Shown here: one piece after another, positions 52,361 through 61,039 of the stretch
Numbering within the stretch: the stretch's first letter is position 1
Layout: every line of letters begins with the position of its first letter
DNA from: Spirosoma fluviale
GTDB taxonomy: Bacteria; Bacteroidota; Bacteroidia; Cytophagales; Spirosomataceae
DNA: 62,994 bases
Assembly (NCBI GenBank): GCA_945906795.1
Contig: CAMDRO010000009.1
Location: 1-62,994, forward strand
Reading direction: 5' to 3'
Translations under genes and position numbers: made by a program
The notes under the pieces: generated by a model
Databases searched by the model: none
What the model was told of the DNA's origin: nothing
The model's input: the letters and a program-made list of their open reading frames with translations, nothing else

Positions 52361-53404
52361 ATGAGTTTATTGATCAATAACCTTCGACTTGATTTGGACA
52401 TGAAATTAATGTCTGAATTATCCATCATTGAACGCTTTGATGCTACCTGGTCTAATATAGAAAAAAGAGATCATGCGACATTGAAGCAATTGAAGTCGAT
52501 CGCGACAGTAAAAAGTGTGGGTGCTTCCACAAGGATTGAGGGGTCAAAAATGACCGATGATGAAGTCGCTGTGTTCATTGAGAAGATACATATATCTGGT
52601 TTTGAAGAACGAGATCAACAAGAGGTAGCTGGATATTTTGAGACCCTAGATATTATTTCCGAAAACTTTACATCGATTGAAATTACGGAAAGCCAAATTA
52701 AGGGCTTGCACAATCTTTTATTGAAATATGGAGAAAAGGATGCTTGGCATCGAGGTCAATACAAACAAGTAAGTAATGTGGTGGAAGCCAATTTGCTAGA
52801 CGGCACGAAACAAATTGTTTTTAGGACAACTGATCCAGGTCTTCAAACGCAGGATGCTATGGCTCGTTTAATCGAGTGGTATCATCAGGACCAAGAAACT
52901 TTTCCACTGGTTAAAGCCGCTTTGTTTGTATATGAATTTTTAAGTATTCATCCATTTCAAGATGGCAATGGAAGACTCAGCAGATTATTGGGCAATTTAC
53001 TTCTTTTAAAAAATGGCTATACTTGGATGCAATATGTAAGTTTTGAGCATGAGATTGAAAATAGAAAATCGGCATATTACAAAGTACTTATGGATGCACA
53101 ACGTAATAGACCAGGTGAAAACGTAACTGAATGGCTAACATTTTTTGTAGGTTGTTTAAGTCATATTCAAAGCAATTTATTGTTGACATTAAATCAAAGT
53201 AGGAAGCTCACTGATTCATTAAGTCCACGAGAAGAAAGAGTCCTATTTTTTATTCATAATCATCCTAGAAGTGGATCAGGTGAGATTTCAAAAAAATTGG
53301 ACATAGCACTTCCTACCGTGAAGAAAACGCTTACAGACTTATTGGTTAAGGGAATCATTTCAAAAGAAGGGCTTGGAAAAGCTACCGTTTATTATAGCGT
53401 TTAA
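52361..53404 (+). CDS. Fic-domain protein (class II type) with C-terminal winged-helix domain
   Basis: 347 residues. N-terminal helix bundle with inhibitory motif STRIEG (56-61), a complete catalytic loop HPFQDGNGRLSR (197-208, His197), and a flap rich in VSNVVEANLLDG. The C-terminal 60 residues (SLSPREERVLFFIHNHP ... GSGEISKKLDIALPTVKKTL) form a winged helix-turn-helix, so it may bind DNA and regulate itself. The architecture differs from the first Fic gene (50853-51965), and the two share little sequence outside the motif, so this is not a recent duplication. It is bordered by element copies. Targets cannot be predicted. Confidence 0.93.
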   Translation: MSLLINNLRLDLDMKLMSELSIIERFDATWSNIEKRDHATLKQLKSIATVKSVGASTRIEGSKMTDDEVAVFIEKIHISGFEERDQQEVAGYFETLDIISENFTSIEITESQIKGLHNLLLKYGEKDAWHRGQYKQVSNVVEANLLDGTKQIVFRTTDPGLQTQDAMARLIEWYHQDQETFPLVKAALFVYEFLSIHPFQDGNGRLSRLLGNLLLLKNGYTWMQYVSFEHEIENRKSAYYKVLMDAQRNRPGENVTEWLTFFVGCLSHIQSNLLLTLNQSRKLTDSLSPREERVLFFIHNHPRSGSGEISKKLDIALPTVKKTLTDLLVKGIISKEGLGKATVYYSV

Positions 53405-53465
53405 CATTATCCGCATGTAGTCAACAAAAGGAGTAGAGACAAGAGAGTAAAGATTAAAGATTTGG

Positions 53466-53835
53466 TGTAAATCGTCAGCAAAATTGGACCGATAAAACCA
53501 TTTTGTTTAATTTTAAACAAACCCACATTTCGATCGAAAGCCTATCTCGTGCTACCCGATTTGCTACCGCTCCCATAAAATAAAAGAATCCACCCTTTTG
53601 AGGTCGATTCTGGTTTACCCAAAGTCCGAGTCGATAGGTTTACTAACAAATTGTAATAAGATCAGGACAAAACCCAAATTTTACAAATCAATAAAATTGG
53701 ATGATTCAATTCGATTCGAGTGGATTAAAATCAGTTCCTTGTGCTCATTTATTTGCTGCTTGGACCTAAAGGTGGTTGTTTTATTTAAAATGATATTAAT
53801 GCTAAATTCGAATCAAAATTAATCACTCCTTAAGG
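53466..53835 (+). repeat. Longest copy of the dispersed element (about 370 nt)
   Basis: Left end TGTAAATCGTCAGCAAAATT, palindromes TTGTTTAATTTTAAACAA and TTTCGATCGAAA, CATAAAATAAAAG, hairpin AGAATCCACC/GGTCGATTCT (53585-53611, one mismatch), then the full right half (CCGAGTCGATAGG, GATGATTCAATTCGATTCG, TTTGCTGCTTGG, TTTATTTAAAATG) up to AATCACTCCTTAAG. In place of the right terminus there is a new left end, so two copies are joined head to tail. The gap 53405-53943 has no gene. Confidence 0.85.
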
Positions 53836-53892
53836 TGTAAATCGTCAGCAAAAAGTGGACCGATAGAGGTTATTTCTTAGGGAGTGTTTCCA
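53836..53892 (+). repeat. Isolated left end of the dispersed element
   Basis: TGTAAATCGTCAGCAAAAAG then TGGACCGATAGAGG, TTATTTCTTAGGGAGTGTTTC. It is nearly identical to the isolated end at 61040-61093. CTTAGGGAGTGTTTCC is the inverse of the ACACTCCTTAA seen near right ends, so the terminal repeat extends to about 50 nt. Confidence 0.8.
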
Positions 53893-53943
53893 AACAATTA
53901 TTAAATTACAAAATGGAAACAAGAAAAAGCAAACAGCAGAAAA

Positions 53944-54894
53944 TTACATCAAAGACATCCAAGCTACTTTAAGCACAGTATCATGTTCTTTTCCAATGAT
54001 GTCTCTGTAAAGTTCTGGTCTTCTAGCATTTAAATATCTGGTACCTCCTGCTTTTTCTATATTAGCATGAATTAATTCTGCTGAAACATAGGCGTCATCA
54101 AATGTTCTGCATTCTGCCATAATATCACCAAAGGGATCAATAATCATTGAACAGCCATTTTTTAATTGATCATCATCCATGCCTATGGGATTAGAGAAGA
54201 TCACATATACGGCATTGTCATAAGCTCTTGAGGGCAGCCATTTCATTAGCCATGCTCTGCCTTTTAAACTATCAAACTCGTTGATCAGTGTCATGGGATC
54301 ATTGTGGCGATTATGCCATAATGCAGGATCAACAAATCCAGCACCTGGTCTGGTAGAAGGCGTACACATGGTTACATGTGGCATAAAAATGATCTCAGCG
54401 CCTAATAATTTTGTGGCCCTTACATTTTCAAAAATATTATTATCATAGCATATGAGTATGCTACATTTCCATCCTTTCAAATCAAAAATGCAATATTCAT
54501 TTCCTGCACTTATGTATTTATTAATAAAGGGGCTTAATTTTCTATATTTGGCAATAAGCCCATTTTCATCCACACATACATAGGCTTTGTATATATGATC
54601 ATCTTTATCTTTTTCAAATAATCCTGCTAATAAAATAATTTTATATTTTTTTGCAATACGAATTAAAGATTGAATAGATTCTCCATCCGGAATACTTTCG
54701 GCCACTGTTAAAAATTCCTCTTTGTTTAATTTTGAAGCGAAAGTGTAACCAGTAATAGAGCATTCATGAAATGAAAGTACTTCAATACCTTCTAAAGCCG
54801 CTTTTCTAGCTAGTTCATCGATCACCGAGAGGTTATAGGCTTTGTCGCCACTTTTATTTTCAAATTGAGCGGTAGCTATTTTGATAGGGTTCAT
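53944..54894 (-). CDS. Carbon-nitrogen hydrolase (nitrilase superfamily)
   Basis: Cytosolic amidase or nitrilase-type enzyme, 316 residues, no signal peptide. The catalytic Glu-Lys-Cys triad is visible: Glu44 in LSFHECSITGY, Lys119 in KYRKLSPF and Cys149 in ILICYDNN. Also GRAWLMKWLPSRAYDN and SNPIGMDDDQ. Branch unknown; similar single-domain proteins hydrolyse N-carbamoyl or amide compounds. No operon partner: an element copy on the 3' side and a 200-nt non-coding stretch with another copy on the 5' side. Confidence 0.9.
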   Translation of the reverse strand: MNPIKIATAQFENKSGDKAYNLSVIDELARKAALEGIEVLSFHECSITGYTFASKLNKEEFLTVAESIPDGESIQSLIRIAKKYKIILLAGLFEKDKDDHIYKAYVCVDENGLIAKYRKLSPFINKYISAGNEYCIFDLKGWKCSILICYDNNIFENVRATKLLGAEIIFMPHVTMCTPSTRPGAGFVDPALWHNRHNDPMTLINEFDSLKGRAWLMKWLPSRAYDNAVYVIFSNPIGMDDDQLKNGCSMIIDPFGDIMAECRTFDDAYVSAELIHANIEKAGGTRYLNARRPELYRDIIGKEHDTVLKVAWMSLM

Positions 54895-55093
54895 ATTTAT
54901 TTAATTTTAGAATGAATCTAATATATATTTTTGTCTTTTGAGATATTTTAACCTAATAATTGAATATTGGAATTGTATAGGTAAGTCCTTATTTATTTGT
55001 TTAACTCTTAAGGGTTTTTTTAGTGTTGACAAAGGGGATAATGGTTGGGCTTGGTATATGGGTATTTAATTTTGAGAGAGTTAAACTATTCAA

Positions 55094-55252
55094 TGTAAAT
55101 CGTCAGCAATCATTGGACCGATAGAGTCTTTTCAATAGGAGTGTTTAATTTTAAGCAAACCCTCATTTCGATTTTAAAATCGTCTCGTGTTACCCGATTT
55201 GCTACCGTTCCCGTAAAATAAAAGAATCCACCCTTTTGAGGTGGATTCTGAT
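55094..55252 (+). repeat. Dispersed element copy, left half with hairpin
   Basis: TGTAAATCGTCAGCAATCAT left end, GGAGTGTTTAATTTTAAGC, a palindrome CGATTTTAAAATCG in place of TTTCGATCGAAA, CGTGTTACCCGATTTGCTAC and the perfect hairpin AGAATCCACC/GGTGGATTCT (55223-55249). It stops 60 nt after the 3' end of the small lipoprotein gene (55312, minus). The gap 54895-55311 contains no gene. Confidence 0.8.
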
Positions 55253-55311
55253 GATTGAGATAGATTTGGTTGAACTATGCTCATTTAAACAAGATTCAAA
55301 AGCGAGAGATG

Positions 55312-55692
55312 CTAATTAAGGACACCTAAATTACAGATCTCTATATTTATTTTTTTACTTGGAATTGGACTAAACGCTTTACATTGAGGGCAAGTTTGAA
55401 CTATTGGATTCTTGGGAATAGAAAAATAAAATTCATCACCCTCTTTTATAGTGGACGGAAAAGTGCAGATGCTTTCTAAGCCAAAAACATTTTGATAGGT
55501 AGTATTGGTTAATGGATTTTGCCAACTAGGTTCATACAATGCCTTATCTACATCACCTTCAGTTATCTGAATTACATAATTCATGCAAACACCTTTTAAT
55601 ACCAACTTACCTTTAAAACAAGCGGGTGATAAATTTTGCTTATTGCAAGAACTAATTAAAAGAATAAATAAAGTGACTAAGTATTTTATCAT
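55312..55692 (-). CDS. Small Cys-containing lipoprotein of unknown function
   Basis: 126 residues; lipoprotein signal with lipobox ISSC (Cys16). The mature part has five further Cys, including a CPQC pair (VQTCPQCKAFSP, about 98-110), which may form disulfides or bind a metal. I do not recognise a family. It lies at the end of a minus-strand group (lipoprotein, barrel, this gene), but 275 nt separate it from the barrel gene, so a shared transcript is uncertain. Confidence 0.6.
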   Translation of the reverse strand: MIKYLVTLFILLISSCNKQNLSPACFKGKLVLKGVCMNYVIQITEGDVDKALYEPSWQNPLTNTTYQNVFGLESICTFPSTIKEGDEFYFSIPKNPIVQTCPQCKAFSPIPSKKINIEICNLGVLN

Positions 55693-55967
55693 TATCGTGA
55701 ATATTATTTAATTTTTATTTGTTTATAAATAATATACTACATCAAACTAATTGGACTTCTTCTTACAGGTGTTTAATCTAGATTTGAATTTAAGTATTCA
55801 TTTTTTTCTTTGCAATATTTGACTGTTTTTATTTTCTTATTGTTGAATCATCTTTGATTTTAATTCGAGTCCCCGCACGTGTTGACCATTAAATATTTTT
55901 GAAGGAAATTTTAAATTATATTTTTTAATCTTTTCGATTTCAAAATTTAAATATTTAAAGATGTATT

Positions 55968-56648
55968 TTATAAAATTTTGGGACAATCCAGGATGTTTAT
56001 TTTGTAAATTAATTTAAAATTTAGCGTGTAAAATAAATCAGGACCGTTTTGAATGGAAGTATTCGAAAATTCTTTGGTATTGGTATCGGATAATCCATCC
56101 AATAAATCAGTGTTAGTATATCTATAATCTAATTCTAAAGCTAAAGTAATTTTTTTGTTGATTGCAGTTTTAACTCCTATTCCAAAAGGTACACTTATTG
56201 CTGATCGCATGTCCCCGCCCCTAACTTTGTTGGCTATAATACCGACTCCACCGAAAAGATAGGGATTAAATTTATGATTATACACCCCGTATTCATATGA
56301 GGTACTTAATTCTATTAAATCGGTGGTAAAACTTTTGCCTCTATAAAAATTTGATGCAAAGGAAGAACATGAATCATAATATTTGTCACTTGAATTAAGC
56401 ATTACATAATTTAAATTAAATCTATGTGTTAAATGTTTTTTAAAGGAGTGGGATACTTCTAACCCAGCTGAGACTCTAGCAGATTTTAGGGCAGTTGTTG
56501 TGTAATTTCTAAATGGAGCAATGTCTCCAAAATAACCAGTTGAACCTAATGAATAAGCCATATAGGTAGTTTTAACAAAAGGCTTGTAAAAAGGATTTTT
56601 ACCAAACATCAAATTAGAAATTAAAAGCAAAGCGAGTAAATACTTCAT
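55968..56648 (-). CDS. Outer-membrane beta-barrel protein of unknown function
   Basis: 226 residues with a short signal peptide (about 1-16, LLISNLMFG). The body shows repeated amphipathic strands (TAYSLGSTGYFGDIA-like start, VSAGLEVSHSFKKHLTHRFN, LIELSTSYEYGVYN, PYLFGGVGIIANKV, VPFGIGVKTAINKKITLALE, LDYRYTNTDLLDGLSD) as in porin-like PorT/OmpW-size barrels. The start codon overlaps the stop of the preceding lipoprotein gene by 4 nt (ATGA), so the two are made together and probably work together. No known family assigned. Confidence 0.65.
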   Translation of the reverse strand: MKYLLALLLISNLMFGKNPFYKPFVKTTYMAYSLGSTGYFGDIAPFRNYTTTALKSARVSAGLEVSHSFKKHLTHRFNLNYVMLNSSDKYYDSCSSFASNFYRGKSFTTDLIELSTSYEYGVYNHKFNPYLFGGVGIIANKVRGGDMRSAISVPFGIGVKTAINKKITLALELDYRYTNTDLLDGLSDTNTKEFSNTSIQNGPDLFYTLNFKLIYKINILDCPKIL

Positions 56649-57499
56649 TTTTCTTTTCCTGTTATTTGTAAATCAAATGCGGTAGAACCACCCCTATCTA
56701 CTAGAATTAAGGCAATTATATTGTCACCCTGTTTTAAAAAATAAGGAGGTATATTTCCTGAATATTCCCATCGATAAGTGTAACCTTCATCATAACCTTT
56801 GGACACAAAATTCCCATTCACATATAATTCATAACCATTATCAACACCTAAAAAATACTTAATGGTGCTTAAATCATAATTTTCTAAATTAATTTTAGTT
56901 CTAACATATAAAGTTTTAAAGGTCGGCCATAAAGTATTATAATTGAAGAGAGAATCTACATTATTAGATTTCAAACTTCCAAAAGGAGCTTGGCCAATAG
57001 GCCAAGTTCCAAAAGTTGTTTTCCAATTTGAAGGTGGTGCTGTAAATGTATATTCCCAGTAAGATTTTGGTTTTACGATCAACGTGTCTATTTCTGGAGA
57101 CTTAGTGGTGAAACTATCAATTTGACTGTGTGTTTTCCCCACAGAATTTATGGCAAAAGCCACAAAATAGTAAGTAGTTTTACGTTTCAGGTTGGTTAAT
57201 TTAGAAGTGAATGAACCTTTCAATCCATCGCCAAAATTTATTAATGTACCTGTTTCAATTAATTTGTTTTTTTTATCTGAAAATATAAAACCGCGATTTA
57301 TCGCTGTGCACAAACATCCTTCATTGATTAAATCTCCGATAATATCAGCGGATGATATGGTAATATTTTTAGCTCCACCAGTTTTTATAATTGCTAGAGT
57401 TTTGGGTGCTTCTGGAATTGTGCAACCGAACAGTAATATTCCGGAAAAGAAAATAAAAATGGTTTTAACACTAATGAACCTTATCATCTTTGACTTCAT
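56645..57499 (-). CDS. Lipoprotein with FN3-like and beta-sandwich domains
   Basis: From the Met at 57499 (an upstream ATG at 57541 adds a basic tail and is less likely) the signal ends in lipobox LFGC. Then a fibronectin-III-like domain (SSADIIGDLI ... TTYYFVAFAINSVGKT) and a C-terminal galactose-binding-like sandwich (YWEYTFTAPPSNWKTT, WPIGQAPFGS, KYFLGVDNGYELYVNGNFVS, GDNIIALILVDRGG), a fold also found in carbohydrate-binding extensions. It may bind a ligand at the cell surface and pass or present it to the barrel encoded next, with which it is translationally coupled. Exact role unknown. Confidence 0.65.
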   Translation of the reverse strand: MKSKMIRFISVKTIFIFFSGILLFGCTIPEAPKTLAIIKTGGAKNITISSADIIGDLINEGCLCTAINRGFIFSDKKNKLIETGTLINFGDGLKGSFTSKLTNLKRKTTYYFVAFAINSVGKTHSQIDSFTTKSPEIDTLIVKPKSYWEYTFTAPPSNWKTTFGTWPIGQAPFGSLKSNNVDSLFNYNTLWPTFKTLYVRTKINLENYDLSTIKYFLGVDNGYELYVNGNFVSKGYDEGYTYRWEYSGNIPPYFLKQGDNIIALILVDRGGSTAFDLQITGKEK

Positions 57500-57631
57500 T
57501 TTCAGAACTAAGTGTAGTTTTTTCGACTTCTTTTTTACCAAATAATTTCTAACGAAATTTTATGATTTTTTAATAAATCATTTGTCTAAAATATACTAAT
57601 CTAGGGATTCTTTAAGTTTATCAAAATCAAC

Positions 57632-57798
57632 TTATTCCACTAATACAAGATCAAGTAATTTTTTAACTTCTTTCAATTTTACCAGAGCACTTTCCTTTGT
57701 AAACCCTTGGGAAACTATTTCTCAGTTAAGATTGCTTCATCAATATCAATAGAATATGAAGGACATATGCCGCAAACTCTTTTACCAATAATTGCCAT
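57632..57798 (-). pseudogene. Frameshifted small gene of unknown family
   Basis: From the ATG at 57798 the minus strand reads MAIIGKRVCGICPSYSIDID and ILTEK to a TAG; in another frame it continues as PKGFTKESALVKLKEVKKLL and ends in TAA at 57632. Joined by one frameshift it would be about 55 residues with a CxxC pair. Family not recognised. Confidence 0.35.
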
Positions 57799-57879
57799 TT
57801 TAGAACTTAAAAATTAAACCAATGTACCTTCTAAATTTTATTAAAACAATAATTGTTTAATTAATGGCTAGAAGATATC

Positions 57880-58250
57880 TTTTGGTATTGTTTAAAATTA
57901 AACAAACCCGAATTTCGTCCGAAAACCCATCTCGTGCTACCTGTTTTGCTACCGCTCCCGTAAAATAAAAGAATCCACCTTTTTGAGGTGGATTCTGGTG
58001 TATCCAAAGGCCGAGTCGACAGGTTTACTTTCAAATTTTAATCGGATCAAGACGAAACCCATATTTTACAAATTAAGAATATTGGATGATTCAATTCGGT
58101 TCAGGTGGGTTAAAATCAGTCTTTTGTACTCTCTTGTTTGGCGCTTAGATTAAAATGGGATTTGTTTTATTTTAAATGGAATTAATGCTAAATTAGATTA
58201 AATTGGAAACACTCCTTAAACAAAAGTTCAATTTAGTTTGACGACGTATA
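57880..58250 (+). repeat. Long copy of the dispersed element lacking only the left tip
   Basis: Palindrome TTGTTTAAAATTAAACAA (centre changed, arms kept), TTTCGTCCGAAA, CTCGTGCTACCTGTTTTGC, CCCGTAAAATAAAAG, hairpin AGAATCCACC/GGTGGATTCT (57970-57996), GGCCGAGTCGACAGG, GATGATTCAATTCGGTTCAG, TTAATGCTAAATTAGATT, GGAAACACTCCTTAAAC and the right terminus ATTTAGTTTGACGACGTATA. It lies just in front of the TauE/SafE gene; the gap 57542-58266 has only this and the small gene relic. Confidence 0.85.
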
Positions 58251-58266
58251 TTAAAATGTATTTAAA

Positions 58267-59124
58267 ATGGTTAATATCATATGGTTAGTATTGGTTTTAT
58301 TTGCCTTATTATATATTTATGTTTTTGCTGTTGATATCATTAAAAACAGAAACAATCTTGAAAATGTAAGTTGGGTTAAAACGGGACTTATTGGTTTTGT
58401 GGTAAACTTTTTTGACGTATTGGGTATTGGTGCGTTTGCGCCACAAACAGCTCTTTTAAAGTTTACCAAACAAACCTCCGATAAATTAATTCCAGGCACT
58501 ATGAATGTGGCAAACACATTGCCGGTTTTAATTCAGGCGCTCATTTTTATTCAAGTTGTTGAAGTGGAGCCTATAACTTTAGTCGTTATGTTTTTAACCG
58601 CAATGATTGGTGCAATTTTGGGTGCTGGTATTGTTGGAAAACTTTCCGAGAAAAATATAAGGTTAACCATCAGTATTGCATTATTAATTACAGCAGGTTT
58701 CATGTTCGCTAACAAAATGCACTGGATACATGGCGAAGGTGTGGCGATTGGAATTCATGGATGGAAATTAGTTATAGCAGGAGTTGTTAATTTTATTTTA
58801 GGTGCCATGATGACTGCTGGCGTTGGTTTATATGCACCCTGTATGGCGTTAGTTTATATGTTGGGATTATCACCTCAGGTGGCGTTTCCTATCATGATGG
58901 GATCATGTGCGTTTTTAATGCCACCGGCTTCCTATAAATTTATAAAATCAGGAGCTTATAATAAAAAAGCGGCATTAGGGATGGCTATTCCTAGTATTTT
59001 TGCTGTGTTGATTGCTGCATTGATTATTAAATCTTTACCATTGGATACCTTAAGATGGTTGGTGCTTATGATCATCTTATACACTTCAATAACCATGTTT
59101 TTGAGTGCTATAAAAAGTAAATAA
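58267..59124 (+). CDS. TauE/SafE (TSUP) family membrane transporter
   Basis: 285 residues, about eight hydrophobic helices. TSUP marks: KTGLIGFVVNFFDVLGIGAF near the start, MNVANTLPVLIQALIF, MTAMIGAILGAGIVGKLSEKN-like middle (here FLTAMIGAILGAGIVGKLSE), and GVVNFILGAMMTAGVGLYAP with a following MGSCAFLMPPAS. The family exports or imports sulfite, sulfoacetate and other organic anions. It is 42 nt upstream of the serine dehydratase gene on the same strand; the pairing suggests transport of a small carboxylate made or used by that enzyme, but this is inference. An element copy ends 16 nt upstream, so the promoter may lie within its right end. Confidence 0.88.
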   Translation: MVNIIWLVLVLFALLYIYVFAVDIIKNRNNLENVSWVKTGLIGFVVNFFDVLGIGAFAPQTALLKFTKQTSDKLIPGTMNVANTLPVLIQALIFIQVVEVEPITLVVMFLTAMIGAILGAGIVGKLSEKNIRLTISIALLITAGFMFANKMHWIHGEGVAIGIHGWKLVIAGVVNFILGAMMTAGVGLYAPCMALVYMLGLSPQVAFPIMMGSCAFLMPPASYKFIKSGAYNKKAALGMAIPSIFAVLIAALIIKSLPLDTLRWLVLMIILYTSITMFLSAIKSK

Positions 59125-59166
59125 AAGGCTAAATATTAGTTGTCAATTTAATTAAAGCAAAAAGGT

Positions 59167-60744
59167 ATGTCAAATTATCCAAGTATATTTAATGATGTTA
59201 TTGGTCCAGTGATGCGAGGTCCCTCAAGTTCGCATTGCGCCGCCTCACTTCGCATAGCAAGAATTTGTCGTGATTTGATGGAAGAGCAAATCAAAGATAT
59301 TTTAATAACGTTTGATCCAAAGGGTTCATTAGCGACTACACATAAAAGTCAGGGATCAGACATGGGTTTATTTGGTGGATTTTTAGGTTGGGAAGCATAT
59401 GATGAACGTTTGCAAGATTCCGAAAAACACTTAGCCACCTCAGGAATTAATTATTCAATTAAAATTGATCATTTAGCTGAAAAGCACCCCAATACTTATC
59501 AAATATCATTGATCAATGATAAGGAAACCAGAGAATTAGTTGCCATTTCAACCGGAGGTGGTATGATTGAGGTTATTAATATTGATGGAAATAAAGTTTC
59601 AATAGCGGGCGATTATTTTGAAACTTTAATTTATTGCACAGAGGCTACAAGTATCATTAATTATCTAGAGGCAACGGTAGTATTTGATGAAATCAATTTT
59701 CATCATGGTGATCATTCTTTCATTGAAATTAAATCTCAAAATAGAATACCTGAAAATATTTGTAATGAAATAAAGCAAATGCCTACGGTAACTTTTATTA
59801 AAGCGATTAATCCGGTGCTTCCAATAATGGCACGAAAAAATATAAAGGTTCCATTTATTTCTTGTAATGAAATGATGGAATACAATAAAGGCAAAAATAA
59901 AGCACTCTGGGAGTTGGCTGTTGATTATGAGAGTATCCGAGGCAATATTAGCCCTGCATTCGTAATGGAAAAGATGAAAGAGATTATTCAAATTATGCGT
60001 AATGCAATTGATACAGGATTAAAAGGAACTAAATATAAGGATCGCATTTTAGGGAGTCAATCTCCTCATTATAAAGAATTATTTGAAGCGAATCAATTAA
60101 TTGGCGGCGACGTTATTAATAAAACTATTATGTATGTTTCTGCCATTATGGAGGTTAAAAGTTCAATGGGTGTTATTGTTGCTGCTCCCACTGCAGGTTC
60201 CTGTGGTGGATTGCCAGGTGTAGTATTTGGTACTGCAGATTGTATTCATAATAATGAAGACGCAATTATAAAAGCAATGTTATCTGCTGGTTTAATTGGT
60301 GTTTTTATTGCAGCGCATGCAACTTTTGCAGCCGAGGTAGGAGGCTGTATGGCGGAAACGGGTTCAGGTGGTGGGATGGCAGCCGCTGCGCTCGTTGAAA
60401 TGAATGGCGGAAGTTTGGAGCAATCAATCGCAGCAGCTTCACTAGCACTTCAAAATTCATTAGGTATCATTTGTGATCCCATTGGCAATAGGGTTGAAGC
60501 ACCTTGTCTTGGCCGCAATGTTATGGCAGCAACTAACGCTATTTCATGTGCAAATATGGCATTGTCAAATTATGAGCATCTAATACCACTTGATGAAGTT
60601 ATTGAAACTATGAAGGCAGTGGGTGATCAAATTCATCACACATTACGTTGCACGAATCTAGGTGGGCTATCTATAACAAATGCTGCCAAAAAAATAGAAG
60701 CTTTACTAGAGGAAAATCCACCTGTTTTTTATAAAAGCTGTTAA
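59167..60744 (+). CDS. L-serine ammonia-lyase, iron-sulfur type
   Basis: Converts L-serine to pyruvate and ammonia with a [4Fe-4S] cluster. 525 residues with the fused beta (FNDVIGPVMRGPSSSHCAAS at 8-27, a hallmark) and alpha domains. Cluster cysteines: GSCGG (about 346) and the CDPIGNRVEAPC pair (436 and 447). Also AETGSGGGMAAAALVEMNGG. The length is somewhat above the bacterial single-chain enzyme (about 455), because the beta domain carries an insert around residues 80-230. It forms a probable operon with the TSUP transporter before it. An orphan location for an amino-acid enzyme, but the next genes on the other strand also act on amino acids. Confidence 0.9.
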   Translation: MSNYPSIFNDVIGPVMRGPSSSHCAASLRIARICRDLMEEQIKDILITFDPKGSLATTHKSQGSDMGLFGGFLGWEAYDERLQDSEKHLATSGINYSIKIDHLAEKHPNTYQISLINDKETRELVAISTGGGMIEVINIDGNKVSIAGDYFETLIYCTEATSIINYLEATVVFDEINFHHGDHSFIEIKSQNRIPENICNEIKQMPTVTFIKAINPVLPIMARKNIKVPFISCNEMMEYNKGKNKALWELAVDYESIRGNISPAFVMEKMKEIIQIMRNAIDTGLKGTKYKDRILGSQSPHYKELFEANQLIGGDVINKTIMYVSAIMEVKSSMGVIVAAPTAGSCGGLPGVVFGTADCIHNNEDAIIKAMLSAGLIGVFIAAHATFAAEVGGCMAETGSGGGMAAAALVEMNGGSLEQSIAAASLALQNSLGIICDPIGNRVEAPCLGRNVMAATNAISCANMALSNYEHLIPLDEVIETMKAVGDQIHHTLRCTNLGGLSITNAAKKIEALLEENPPVFYKSC

Positions 60745-60800
60745 ATAAATTGAGTTAACGTAAGAAAATATGAAAATTAACAAAATATGAACTTTGCAAA

Positions 60801-61039
60801 AAAATAAAACGTATTTCATTCATTCTTTTCATGTTAATCATAGGGAATACTATTTTTTCACAACCCGTTGATCGTTTTGTAAAAGTGATTGTTGTCGCGG
60901 ATCATGGGGATTAGTTATATTAAAAAGGAGAAAATGTTAAGTTCACTATTTCAGTATATAAAAATGGGAACTTGGTTAAAGATGCTAAAGTGCGGTTTGA
61001 AATTGCTACAGAAAGACAGGAGCCAATAAAAAAAGAAAC
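60801..61039 (+). pseudogene. N-terminal relic of an acetyl-xylan-esterase-like gene
   Basis: A signal-peptide-like start (KRISFILFMLIIGNTIFSQP) is followed by VDRFVKVIVVADHGD, then TAG, LY, TAA and KGENVKFTISVYKNGNLVKD, AKVRFEIATERQEPIKKETV. This resembles the Ig-like N-terminal part of Bacteroidota acetyl-xylan esterases, where the interrupted codons would be Trp and Lys. At 61040 the frame runs directly into a left end of the dispersed element, and nothing of the esterase follows. The start codon is also out of frame. Confidence 0.55.

Noticed and set aside
36195-58000. The repeated AGAATCCACC hairpin as just a set of gene terminators
   Set aside because: Several copies (52169, 57970) are not placed after any minus-strand gene, and similarity extends for hundreds of bases on both sides, so the hairpin is part of a larger repeated element even if some copies act as terminators.
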